DNA from: Teredinibacter sp. KSP-S5-2
Lineage (GTDB): Bacteria > Pseudomonadota > Gammaproteobacteria > Pseudomonadales > Cellvibrionaceae
Direction of reading: 5' to 3'
Assembly (NCBI RefSeq): GCF_032773895.1
Contig: NZ_CP120416.1
Coordinates: 618,001-682,000, forward strand
Length of the DNA stretch: 64,000 nucleotides
Made by a program: the position numbers and the translations under genes. How positions within the stretch are numbered: position 1 is the first letter of the stretch; the number at the start of each line of letters is the position of its first letter. Shown piece by piece: positions 45,436-53,566 of this stretch. The notes beneath the pieces are model-generated. The model worked only from the letters and a program-made list of their open reading frames with translations. It ran no database searches and was not told where the DNA came from.

Positions 45436-45471
45436 CATAAAAAAAGGCTGCCTAGAGAGCAGCCTTTTTTT
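45436..45471. terminator. Bidirectional intrinsic terminator
   Basis: AAAAAGGCTGC, a 7-8 nt loop and GCAGCCTTTTTTT form a stem flanked by A and T tracts, so it can stop both the plus-strand gene ending at 45417 and the minus-strand gene ending at 45484. Confidence 0.9.
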
Positions 45472-45483
45472 ATTAGAAGAGCA

Positions 45484-46296
45484 TTAAGCTTTCTTTGGTG
45501 GACGACCACGACGCTTAGTAGCTGGTTTTGCAGCGGCAGCTGGTTTGGCTTTAGCTGGGCGACCACGCTTACCTGGAGCCTTCTTGGCAGCGGCAGCAGC
45601 TGGTTTGGCTTTAGCTGGACGACCACGCTTGCCTGGAGCCTTCTTGGCAGCGGCAGCAGCTGGTTTAGCTTTAGCTGGACGGCCACGCTTGCCAGCGGCT
45701 TTTTTAGTTGCAGCTTTGGCTTTAGCGGCGGCTTTTTTCTTAGCAGCAGCAGCTTTTTTCTTTTCTGCGGCGGCTTTTTTCTTAGCAGCAGCGGCTTCTT
45801 TCTTCGCGGCGGCTTTAGCTGCTGCAGCTTCTTTTTTCGCTGCTGCTTTAGCTGCTGCTGCGTCTTTCTTAGCTTGTTTCTTAGCTTCTACTGCTGCTTT
45901 TTTAGCTAGAGTAGCTTCTTCCTTAGCAACAGCTTTAGCAAGTGCTGTAGCTTGTTTGTTGTCAGCCTTAACTTTTACTAGCGCAGATTTAGCTTCTTGA
46001 GCAGCTTTCTTTGTTTCAGTAGCTACTTTATTTGCCGCAGCGGCAGCCGCTCTTGCAGCAGTAAGTTGCTTAGCCTGAGCAGCTGATTTCTTTTTGGAGC
46101 GAATAGAAGCTACTTTAGCTTTTGCTGCTTTCGCTTTGCTTGCAGCAGCAGCTGCTGCTTTCGCTGTTTGAGTGGCGGCAGTAGCAGCATCTTTTTCATT
46201 TGCTGCACGCGCTTTCTCTAGTTTAGTTTTAAGTTGAGCCAATTCAGCTTCTAAAGCTGCAACTGAATCGACAACTTTTGCCTTACGACCTGCCAT
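45484..46296 (-). CDS. AlgP-like, histone-H1-like Ala/Lys-rich protein with AT-hooks
   Basis: A 270-aa basic protein made mostly of Ala and Lys, like AlgP (AlgR3) of Pseudomonas and eukaryotic H1. An N-terminal coiled-coil (about 8-45) precedes KAAA-type helices. The C-terminal quarter repeats a 20-residue unit KAPGKRGRPAKAKPAAAAAK, giving AT-hook-like GRP cores (KRGRPAK, three times, then RRGRPPKK). It should bind the DNA minor groove and act as a nucleoid-associated protein. The repeat DNA is nearly identical between units. It has its own shared terminator. Confidence 0.85.
   Translation of the reverse strand: MAGRKAKVVDSVAALEAELAQLKTKLEKARAANEKDAATAATQTAKAAAAAASKAKAAKAKVASIRSKKKSAAQAKQLTAARAAAAAANKVATETKKAAQEAKSALVKVKADNKQATALAKAVAKEEATLAKKAAVEAKKQAKKDAAAAKAAAKKEAAAAKAAAKKEAAAAKKKAAAEKKKAAAAKKKAAAKAKAATKKAAGKRGRPAKAKPAAAAAKKAPGKRGRPAKAKPAAAAAKKAPGKRGRPAKAKPAAAAKPATKRRGRPPKKA
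45541..45695 (-). repeat. 60-bp tandem repeat within the AlgP-like gene
   Basis: Two complete 60-bp units (45541-45600 and 45601-45660) differ at only two positions, and a third unit from 45661 matches for about 35 bp. Each unit encodes one 20-residue AT-hook repeat. Such arrays vary in copy number by slippage or recombination. Confidence 0.9.
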
Positions 46297-46801
46297 CGGA
46301 ATTACCCTTTATTTATGGATTTAAAGAAGTTGTAGCACTACATTACGAAATAACAAGAAAAATTCAAGCTTTTTTATTGATTTTAAAGGATTTTTTGCAT
46401 TTTTTTACCGTTTTTTTTAAAAAAACCTAAATTTTTTTAATTTTTGGTCAAAAAAGTCTTCGGGATATGAATTTTTTCTGTATTACAAAGTGTTCATTCT
46501 GATATTTTTTTTGAACTATTTTTTGGTAAAAGCCTATACAAAAAAGTGGAAAACATAATTCAAATTACTGTTTAAATATTATCAGTTACAGAAGCTGTAA
46601 TATTTAAAATTAAAGCCAAAACTGATCTAAGTGTAAAAAAAATCGACCACTGTAATACTGTATGAACTTATTTTTTTGAGCTGATCCTCGATTAGATATG
46701 GGCACCCGCATTTAAAAACAATTTTTTTGTTCATTTTCATAAAAAAAGATAATTCAAAAATGAATGTGCTGTATACTAATACAGTAATTTGGTTCTTTTT
46801 T
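46297..46801. other. Very AT-rich intergenic region with an 11-bp inverted repeat
   Basis: About 500 bp of A- and T-tracts lie between the AlgP-like gene and dinB. TTTAAATATTA (46571-46581) and TAATATTTAAA (46598-46608) form an exact inverted repeat, with TTACAG/CTGTAA inside it. No gene is supported; a 62-codon minus-strand frame near 46627-46815 covers the dinB control region and is not credible. The DNA is likely bent or nucleoid-protein bound. Confidence 0.5.
46769..46784 (+). promoter_or_regulatory. LexA (SOS) box of dinB
   Basis: CTGT-ATACTAAT-ACAG matches the LexA consensus CTGT-N8-ACAG in all eight fixed positions. A TATACT -10 overlaps it (46772-46777). It is 17 bp before the dinB ATG, so dinB should be repressed by LexA and induced by DNA damage. 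Confidence 0.9.
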
Positions 46802-47908
46802 ATGAAAAAAATCATACATATCGACGCAGATTGTTTTTTTGCGGCAGTTGAGCTGTTAAACAGACCCTATCTAAAAGATAAACCCGTTGGTGTTGGAGGC
46901 GACCCTTCCGGGCGGGGGGTAATTGCTACATGTAATTATGAAGCCCGAAAATATGGTGTTTGTTCAGCTATGTCTTCGGCTGAAGCGCTGAGGTTGTGCC
47001 CATCTATTTTGTTGCTTAAACCTAACATGCCGCTATACCGGGAATATTCGCAATGCATGATGAATATTTTTGGCCAGTATTCAGATCAAGTGGAGACAGT
47101 CTCACTCGATGAAGCCTATATCGATGTCAGTTTCTCAGATAAAAATCGCGGCAGTGCAACATTAATCACTCGGGAAATTATGAGTAGAGTGAAACGAGAG
47201 ATAGGTATTTCTGTTTCCGCTGGTGTTGCACCAATTAAGTTTTTGGCTAAGGTGGCAAGTGACTGGAATAAACCGGGGGGGCTTTTTACAATAACACCTC
47301 AGATGCTTCCGTTTTTTCTCGCAGAATTACCTGTCAAAAAAATACCTGGTGTCGGTAAAGTGACGCAAAATCGTTTAGCTAAATACGGAATACAATGCTG
47401 CGCTGATATTGAAGAGGCGGGGTTGGACTTTTTGCTAAAACAGTTCGGAACTTTTGGCCACAAATTGTATATGCGGGCTAAGGGGGTTGATGATAGGCCT
47501 GTAAAACCACGAGATGCGCGAAAATCAATTAGCGTGGAGAGGACGTTTTCCTCGGATATCGTTGATACAAGTATGGTAAATACCCGGTTGTCTGAGGTTC
47601 TGGAGCAGCTCTCTGAAAGGGTAGCCAGGCAGGCGAGAATTGAAGATCCGGTAAAATTTTTTGTTAAAGTTAAGTTTAGTGATTTCAGTCAAACCACAAA
47701 AGAGGCGGTAATACCAAAATCCCTACTCCGAAAGTGGGGGACGGGAAATCGGGCTGAATTCGTTTCCACTGCAGCACAGGAGTTTCAGCGCCTGGCGATG
47801 GTGGCAAGGAGCCGAAATCCCTTGCCTGTGAGGTTGTTAGGAGTTGGATTGCGTCTATCCTGTATGAGCGGAGAAATGCGACAGCTCAATCTTCCCTTGG
47901 ATGGCTAA
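46802..47908 (+). CDS. dinB: DNA polymerase IV (Y-family translesion polymerase)
   Basis: Pol IV bypasses DNA lesions such as N2-dG adducts. The 368-aa protein starts MKKIIHIDADCFFAAVELLN, with the metal-binding Asp in HIDADCFF, YEARKYGVCSAMSS (steric region, about 47-60) and the catalytic SLDEAYIDV (about 101-109). KIPGVGKVTQNRLAKYGI (about 179-196) is the HhH thumb. The ATG at 46802 is set by the family start and the LexA box. A longer frame starts at 46727 but would run through the operator. Confidence 0.96.
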   Translation: MKKIIHIDADCFFAAVELLNRPYLKDKPVGVGGDPSGRGVIATCNYEARKYGVCSAMSSAEALRLCPSILLLKPNMPLYREYSQCMMNIFGQYSDQVETVSLDEAYIDVSFSDKNRGSATLITREIMSRVKREIGISVSAGVAPIKFLAKVASDWNKPGGLFTITPQMLPFFLAELPVKKIPGVGKVTQNRLAKYGIQCCADIEEAGLDFLLKQFGTFGHKLYMRAKGVDDRPVKPRDARKSISVERTFSSDIVDTSMVNTRLSEVLEQLSERVARQARIEDPVKFFVKVKFSDFSQTTKEAVIPKSLLRKWGTGNRAEFVSTAAQEFQRLAMVARSRNPLPVRLLGVGLRLSCMSGEMRQLNLPLDG

Positions 47909-47935
47909 AAAAACAGCACTTTTAGTGGTTTTTAT
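47906..47935 (+). terminator. Weak terminator after dinB
   Basis: AAAAAAACAGCACT, a TTT loop and AGTGGTTTTTA pair imperfectly (CACT/AGTG core, A/T flanks) directly after the dinB stop. The stem is short. Confidence 0.4.
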
Positions 47936-48154
47936 GTTTCAGCACAACATAAGCCATTATTCTGCCGTCTGGGTGTGATATATGGGTATTCAATAACATG
48001 CAGGTGGTTTAAACTTACACCTCTAAGCTGATGTGGCCATTTGCGCCTTTGCGGTTTACCTGGGGGAGGGCTAGGCTAAACTGAAGATACTTGGCTTAGT
48101 GATCGTTTTATGGGCAGTGGTAACTGCCAAACTAACTATTCTGGAGATCAAATC

Positions 48155-48577
48155 GTGAGTCGTAGAAAGAAACATAAGGGCGAAGCCGAAGATAAAGCAG
48201 AGATTGACCTAACCCCTATGCTTGACGTGGTCTTTATCATGTTGATTTTCTTCATTGTGACAGCCTCCTTTGTTAAGGAGAAGTCTATTGGGGTCAATGT
48301 TCCGGAAAGTACCCCTCAAGATAATCAGGTGGACTCAGATCAACCTAAAAATATTCTTATCCAGGTTAAGTCCTCGGACGAGGTTTTTATAGATACCCGT
48401 CGTGTTGACGTTCGTTCTATTCGTTCGTTGATTGCTCAGAAGAAAGCTGAGAACCCTGATGCTTCTGTAATTGTTCGTGCGCACGAACTTTCTTCAGCTG
48501 AAACATATGTTTCAATTGCTGATGCTGCTCGGGAAGCAAAAATTTATAATATCTCCTTAATCCCGTTTAGCGATTAA
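48155..48577 (+). CDS. exbD: ExbD/TolR-family biopolymer transport protein
   Basis: A 140-aa inner-membrane subunit of an ExbBD/TolQR-type proton-driven motor. The N-terminal cytosolic part MSRRKKHKGEAEDKAEIDLT is followed by the single helix MLDVVFIMLIFFIVTASFVK (about 22-41), with the essential Asp in PMLDVVF. The periplasmic domain ends SLIPFSD. I chose GTG 48155, behind CTGGAG (8 nt); an in-frame ATG 48110 is less likely. No exbB or tonB gene is adjacent, which is unusual. The nearest TonB-C protein is at 36.4-37.6 kb. Confidence 0.9.
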   Translation: MSRRKKHKGEAEDKAEIDLTPMLDVVFIMLIFFIVTASFVKEKSIGVNVPESTPQDNQVDSDQPKNILIQVKSSDEVFIDTRRVDVRSIRSLIAQKKAENPDASVIVRAHELSSAETYVSIADAAREAKIYNISLIPFSD

Positions 48578-48623
48578 TATAGTTAAGCTGGAATTAACTG
48601 GCGCTTTTGGAGACAGGGGCGGC

Positions 48624-48655
48624 AAAAAAGCGAACCAATAGGTTCGCTTTTTTTG
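48624..48655. terminator. Bidirectional terminator between exbD and gcvP
   Basis: AAAAAAGCGAACC, an AATA loop and GGTTCGCTTTTTTT form a perfect stem with A/T flanks, so it can end exbD on the plus strand and gcvP on the minus strand. Confidence 0.9.
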
Positions 48656-48771
48656 TGCGCTCTTTTCAGGTTTATCTGTTTTTGTATTATTGAGACAAAT
48701 ATACGGCTAATGTGTGTGTATCTATTTGGAAAGAGGTCTGTTGCCCACCTTTTTCCGGTGAGCGCATCTTT

Positions 48772-51669
48772 TTACTCAACGTCTTGATACGATTCAATGC
48801 CTGGGCATGAACAGATTAGGTTTCTGTCCCCATATACGTTGTCTATACGATTTACGTACGGCCAAGCTTTGTGGTCTTTCAAATAGGGTAAAGGACGGCC
48901 TGCGGTTTCTTTTGAATACGGGCGCTCCCAGCTTTCATCGAAGATATCATTCAGTGTATGCGGTGCGTTGACCAGAGGATTGTTATCCAAAGGCCAATCC
49001 CCTTGTTCTACTTGATTAATTTCTTCTGCTATTTGAATCATTGCGTCGCAAAAACGATCGAGTTCTATTTTTGATTCGGATTCAGTGGGTTCAATCATCA
49101 AAGTCCCTGCAACGGGGAAAGACATTGTTGGTGCGTGAAACCCGAAGTCCATCAGTCTTTTTGCGATATCTTCTTCAGATATTCCGCTTCGCTCCTTAAC
49201 AGGACGTAGGTCAAGCAAGCATTCGTGAGCCACGCGCCCATTTCTTCCTGTATACAAAATTGGAAAATGATTTTGTAAACGGTGGGCGACGTAATTTGCA
49301 TTGAGTATTGCCATTTCTGTTGCTTTCTTTATTCCCTCCGCGCCGATCATCCGAATATACATCCAGCTTATGGGTAGAATACTTGCTGACCCCCATGGGG
49401 CCGCGGATATTGTTCCGTTATTCAGCGATGTGCCGGGTACGCTTTGTTCAGGGTGACCAGGCAAAAATGGTGCGAGGTGGGATTTTACCCCTATAGGGCC
49501 CATCCCCGGGCCGCCGCCGCCGTGAGGAATACAAAAAGTTTTGTGTAGATTTAAGTGGGAGACATCGCCGCCAAATTCACCAGGGGCCGCAAGCCCGACC
49601 AGTGCGTTCATATTTGCGCCGTCGATATATACCTGAGCCCCAACTGAATGGGCTAGATCACATATCTCTTTAACTTGCTCTTCGAACACTCCATGCGTAG
49701 ATGGGTAGGTAATCATTAATGCGGCAATGGTTCTTCCGTGTTCTTCTACTTTTTTCTGTAAATCTTGTAAATCTACGTTACCTTTATCATCGCATTTGGT
49801 AACGACTACATTTAACCCGGCCATTTGGGCTGAGGCGGGGTTGGTGCCATGAGCCGATGCCGGTATTAGGCATATTTTTCTATCTAGCTCGCCTTGATGT
49901 TCAAAATATTTGTTTATTGCAACTAGACCGGCATATTCTCCCTGCGAACCTGCATTTGGTTGAAGGCTTATTGCATCGTAACCTGTACATGCCTTTAACA
50001 TGTTTTGAAGCTCATCGAAAAGCTTTATATACCCCTGAGCCTGCTCAATTGGTGCATGTGGGTGGATATTGGAAAATTCCGGCCAGGTAACAGGAATCAT
50101 TTCGGCAGTTGCATTTAATTTCATAGTGCATGAGCCGAGGGGGATCATTGAGTGGTTAAGTGCAATATCGCGAGATTCCAACCTTTTTAAATAACGCATC
50201 ATTTCTGTTTCAGAATGATATTTTTCAAAAATATCGTGGCTGAGAGCATTCTGTCTACGTTGTAGGTGATCAGGAATAATTTGTTTTTGCGCTTGCTTTT
50301 CTATGTCTGGATAACCAATCTCTTTGCCTTCCAGATTAAAGACTTCGATGAGTTCTTTTACTTCATCAAAGGATGCACATTCGTGCATGCTGATCGCTAG
50401 ATTCGTATCGCCAGCTTTACGTAAATTAATTTTTTTTGCTTGTGCCCGCTCGTATATTGCAGTTTGTTGTTCTCCAACCTCGATACATATAGTGTCAAAA
50501 AAAGTTTCTGAATTGAGTTGGTAGCCTAGTTCTTGCAGAGACAGAGCGATAACTTTGGTGAAGAAATGAATTCTATTGGCAATCCGGGTAATGCCTTCAT
50601 TGCCATGATACATGGCGTAAAAAACGCTCATAACCGCAAGCAATACTTGAGAGGTACATATATTGGAGTTGGCTTTTTCTCTTCGAATATGTTGTTCCCG
50701 GGTTTGCATGGCCATTCTCAATGCTGTTTTTCCACGAGCATCGACAGATACGCCAATGATTCGTCCGGGAGTGGATCTTTTATGTTTTTCGGAGAAGGCA
50801 AAAAAAGCAGCGTGAGGTCCGCCGAATCCCATTGGTACGCCAAAACGCTGGTTGGAGCCTACAACGATATCGGCACCTTGTTCTCCTGGAGATTTCAACA
50901 ACACTAAGCTCATGATATCCGCTGCAACAATGGCCAGGGCATTTTTGCTATGAGCATTTTCAATCACAGGTTTTAAGTCTGGAATTGCACCGTCAGTGCC
51001 TGGGTACTGGATCAAAATTCCGAAATAGTCTGTTTCCAGGCTTTCTGAGGTCGCGGGGTCTCCAACTTTGATCTCAAAACCAAAATATTCGGCACGGGTT
51101 TTTACGACGGCGATGGTTTGTGGGTGGCATTGGGCATCAACAAAAAAGCAGTTTGATTTGTTCTTTCGCGATACGCGTTTAGCCATAGCCATGGCTTCAG
51201 CGGCAGCCGTTGCCTCATCCAGCATCGAGGCATTTGCCATATCCATGCCAGTGAGTTCAATGATCATCTGTTGAAAATTCAGCAGACCTTCAAGACGTCC
51301 CTGGGCTATTTCGGGTTGATATGGCGTATAAGCTGTGTACCAACCAGGGTTTTCAAGCACATTACGCAGGATTACCGGCGGGACGTAGGTGGGATGATAT
51401 CCCTGGCCAATATAGGTGGAAAACAACTGGTTGGATTCCGCGATTAACTTGAGTTCCTGTAGTGCTTTATGTTCCGTGATACCCGGTTTAAGTACCGCAG
51501 TTGCCTCGTGTCGGATTGACTGAGGAACAGTAGCTGATATCAGCTCCTCTAGGTTTGAGTAACCCAATTGTTTGAGCATGGCATCGGCTTGTTGCTGGTT
51601 TGGTCCGATGTGCCTTTGGGTAAATTCGTTTTCGTTGGAAAGAGAAGTCACCATTCCTGTATGTTGCAT
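48772..51669 (-). CDS. gcvP: Glycine dehydrogenase (decarboxylating), P-protein
   Basis: Subunit P of the glycine cleavage system: PLP-dependent decarboxylation of glycine with transfer of aminomethyl to lipoyl-GcvH. From ATG 51669 it has about 965 aa, the full-length fused type. Key parts are FTQRHIGPNQQQADAMLKQL near the N-terminus, GYHPTYVPPVILRNVLENPG, and the PLP lysine in HLNLHKTFCIPHGGGGPG. The C-terminus has APTMSFPVAGTLMIEPTESE. The frame extends to 51852 without family likeness. gcvT and gcvH are not in the window, so P is separate from its usual operon partners. Confidence 0.95.
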   Translation of the reverse strand: MQHTGMVTSLSNENEFTQRHIGPNQQQADAMLKQLGYSNLEELISATVPQSIRHEATAVLKPGITEHKALQELKLIAESNQLFSTYIGQGYHPTYVPPVILRNVLENPGWYTAYTPYQPEIAQGRLEGLLNFQQMIIELTGMDMANASMLDEATAAAEAMAMAKRVSRKNKSNCFFVDAQCHPQTIAVVKTRAEYFGFEIKVGDPATSESLETDYFGILIQYPGTDGAIPDLKPVIENAHSKNALAIVAADIMSLVLLKSPGEQGADIVVGSNQRFGVPMGFGGPHAAFFAFSEKHKRSTPGRIIGVSVDARGKTALRMAMQTREQHIRREKANSNICTSQVLLAVMSVFYAMYHGNEGITRIANRIHFFTKVIALSLQELGYQLNSETFFDTICIEVGEQQTAIYERAQAKKINLRKAGDTNLAISMHECASFDEVKELIEVFNLEGKEIGYPDIEKQAQKQIIPDHLQRRQNALSHDIFEKYHSETEMMRYLKRLESRDIALNHSMIPLGSCTMKLNATAEMIPVTWPEFSNIHPHAPIEQAQGYIKLFDELQNMLKACTGYDAISLQPNAGSQGEYAGLVAINKYFEHQGELDRKICLIPASAHGTNPASAQMAGLNVVVTKCDDKGNVDLQDLQKKVEEHGRTIAALMITYPSTHGVFEEQVKEICDLAHSVGAQVYIDGANMNALVGLAAPGEFGGDVSHLNLHKTFCIPHGGGGPGMGPIGVKSHLAPFLPGHPEQSVPGTSLNNGTISAAPWGSASILPISWMYIRMIGAEGIKKATEMAILNANYVAHRLQNHFPILYTGRNGRVAHECLLDLRPVKERSGISEEDIAKRLMDFGFHAPTMSFPVAGTLMIEPTESESKIELDRFCDAMIQIAEEINQVEQGDWPLDNNPLVNAPHTLNDIFDESWERPYSKETAGRPLPYLKDHKAWPYVNRIDNVYGDRNLICSCPGIESYQDVE

Positions 51670-51759
51670 AGAGGTAATCCGGGATATTACTGGGGGTTTA
51701 AGCTTAAAGTGGGTGGGAGTTATTCCAACCGCTACTTGTTGGTTGAACGAAGGTGGGCG

Positions 51760-51765
51760 ATTATA
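51760..51765 (-). promoter_or_regulatory. gcvP promoter -10 element
   Basis: TATAAT on the minus strand at 51765-51760 would start transcription about 85 nt before the gcvP ATG at 51669. The -35 is weak, so an activator may be needed. The leader has a small CCAAC/GTTGG hairpin but no glycine-riboswitch core that I can see. Confidence 0.5.
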
Positions 51766-51851
51766 GCGCATAACCGAGAGAAAGACTGTATTTAGGCCTG
51801 TATTGTTGATCAAATTCGAGCCAATTAATGCGCAAAATATAGGGGAAAGCA

Positions 51852-52994
51852 ATGCCAGAGAACATCACAACGTTATTATTTGTGTCCTGGGTAATTTGGG
51901 GGGCAATTAGGGGATATTTCAAAGGCTCTTGGCTGAGTTTTTTTTCTGTATTGGGGGTTGTTGCAGCTTATGTTGCATGTGTCGTTTTGGGACGCCCTCT
52001 TGTGGATATTTTACAAGAGCAGGGCTTCTCTCCTTTGATTGCCGCTTTAGTGGTCTTGCCGTGTTTATTCTTCTCTGTTCAGTTATTTGTTTCATCTGTT
52101 CCCAATATATCGCCTTTGATAAGCAAGAATAAGGGGCAGCTTCCCGCTCTTGGTGCTGTGATTGGCGCTGGGGTTAATGTGGTTAGTGGGTTGGTGTTTG
52201 TCTGGTTTATTGATTTTGCGCTATCCCTAAAAGACGCGCCAAGTGACGCTGAATTGAGTCATGCCGAGGTTGTGGTTGATTCACCATCATCAGATCAGGC
52301 AATCCGACAGGTGGCCAGCAAAGCGATGGAAACCGCTGCATATCTTGGTTCTCGAGCTACAGGTAAGGATGAGGAGCAGGCAAAAATTATTGCTGTTATG
52401 ACCAGTAAGCCCGCGAAAACGGTAACTCATTTTCAAGGGTTAGCAAAATCGGAAGAGTTAAAACGTTTGGTGCAAAATCCTCAAGCGCAGTATTTGATGG
52501 CAACCAATAACACCGGAGCGCTTAAAAAGCTGCCGGAGTTTTCTCAGCTTATGTCTCAACCAGATATGGTGGGAATGGCTAAGGCTTTTTCTCAAGAAAA
52601 AAATAAAGACCCTGAGCAGTTTGTCGCAGACAACTTTTCCTGGGTGTGGAGGAGAATGCAGTACCTGAAAAATGATACCCGAGTGAAAGCCATTTTGTCT
52701 GACGAGGAAGTTAGAACGCTAATTGAAAAACAGAATACTGCGGAACTGTTATTAAACGCCAAAATACACCAGCTAATCTCTATTGTTTTGGATGACCCTA
52801 AATTAGAGGGTGTTGATTACACCCAGTTTGTGAATCAGGCTGAAGATGGTGACGCCATGTTGAGTCGAGATGCTGATCCAGCAAAAAGTAACCCAATATA
52901 CAAGTGGGTAAGTGAAGCGGGAACGACCAAATACACTCATTGGGAAGATATCCCTGAAAATAAAAAGAGTCAGGCTGTTTTGATGACTGAGTAG
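51852..52994 (+). CDS. CvpA-family membrane protein with long C-terminal domain
   Basis: A 380-aa protein. The first 125 residues are a CvpA-like unit of four membrane helices (LFVSWVIWGAIRGYFKGSWL; FFSVLGVVAAYVACVVLGRP; GAVIGAGVNVVSGLVFVWFI). CvpA itself is about 160 aa and supports colicin V production and envelope homeostasis. The extra C-terminal 220 aa is soluble and helical (KELPEFSQLMSQPDMVGMAK-like repeats of short helices), with no recognised domain. It is 5 bp upstream of the Nudix gene and probably forms an operon with it. It is divergent from gcvP. Confidence 0.75.
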   Translation: MPENITTLLFVSWVIWGAIRGYFKGSWLSFFSVLGVVAAYVACVVLGRPLVDILQEQGFSPLIAALVVLPCLFFSVQLFVSSVPNISPLISKNKGQLPALGAVIGAGVNVVSGLVFVWFIDFALSLKDAPSDAELSHAEVVVDSPSSDQAIRQVASKAMETAAYLGSRATGKDEEQAKIIAVMTSKPAKTVTHFQGLAKSEELKRLVQNPQAQYLMATNNTGALKKLPEFSQLMSQPDMVGMAKAFSQEKNKDPEQFVADNFSWVWRRMQYLKNDTRVKAILSDEEVRTLIEKQNTAELLLNAKIHQLISIVLDDPKLEGVDYTQFVNQAEDGDAMLSRDADPAKSNPIYKWVSEAGTTKYTHWEDIPENKKSQAVLMTE

Positions 52995-52999
52995 GTTTT

Positions 53000-53554
53000 A
53001 TGAAAGAACAAATTAAGGCTGTGGTTGGTAACTGGTTTCGAGTTAATCGCTCAACGGTGTATGACAATCCTTGGATTCGGGTTTACCACGATGATGTCAT
53101 TACCCCTGGTAAATCGAAAGGCATATACGGTGTTGTACATTTCAAAAATAAAGCTGTGGGTGTTATTCCAATGGATGATGATGGTAATACCTGGCTGGTA
53201 AAGCAAAGTCGCTACACTCTGGAAAAGGCAACCTGGGAGATTCCGGAAGGAGGCTCTCCTGAAGGTGAGGATACTTTGCTAACAGCAAAACGAGAGTTGG
53301 AAGAAGAGGTTGGTTTGGTCGCCGGTAAATGGCAAAAATTGATGGGGTTACACCTGTCCAATTCTATTACTGATGAATACGCCGTTATTTACAAGGCTAC
53401 AGAGCTTTCAATAGGTCGACAGTTATTGGAAGATACGGAAGATATTGAAGTAAGAAAAATGCCGATCACCGAAGCTGTGGATATGGTGATGCGAGGGGAA
53501 ATAACTGACGCTATATCAGTCGCTGGATTACTGTGTATTGCCAGAGGGTTGTAG
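53000..53554 (+). CDS. Nudix hydrolase, probable ADP-ribose pyrophosphatase type
   Basis: A 184-aa Nudix protein. The Nudix box is complete: GGSPEGEDTLLTAKRELEEE then VGL (about 92-114), with IPEG just before it. The lead-in WLVKQSRYTLEKATWEIPEG (about 73-92) resembles ADP-ribose/NDP-sugar pyrophosphatases. The product would be AMP plus ribose 5-phosphate, if ADP-ribose is the substrate. It follows the CvpA-like gene by 5 bp and converges on the CsrB-like RNA. Confidence 0.87.
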   Translation: MKEQIKAVVGNWFRVNRSTVYDNPWIRVYHDDVITPGKSKGIYGVVHFKNKAVGVIPMDDDGNTWLVKQSRYTLEKATWEIPEGGSPEGEDTLLTAKRELEEEVGLVAGKWQKLMGLHLSNSITDEYAVIYKATELSIGRQLLEDTEDIEVRKMPITEAVDMVMRGEITDAISVAGLLCIARGL

Positions 53555-53566
53555 TTTGGAAAGGGC

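Noticed and set aside
45430-46000. Long frames opposite the AlgP-like gene, rich in Ala/Phe/Leu or Ser/Trp
   Set aside because: They are mirror images of the Ala/Lys repeats and have no independent support.
46627-46815. 62-codon minus-strand frame over the dinB promoter
   Set aside because: It would cover the LexA box and -10 of dinB; composition follows the AT-rich DNA.
51670-51760. Glycine riboswitch before gcvP
   Set aside because: The leader is only about 85 nt and has no recognisable glycine aptamer core; only a small hairpin is seen.
51669-51852. 61-residue N-terminal extension of gcvP
   Set aside because: The extension runs through the TATAAT promoter element and is unlike GcvP; the start at 51669 fits the family.
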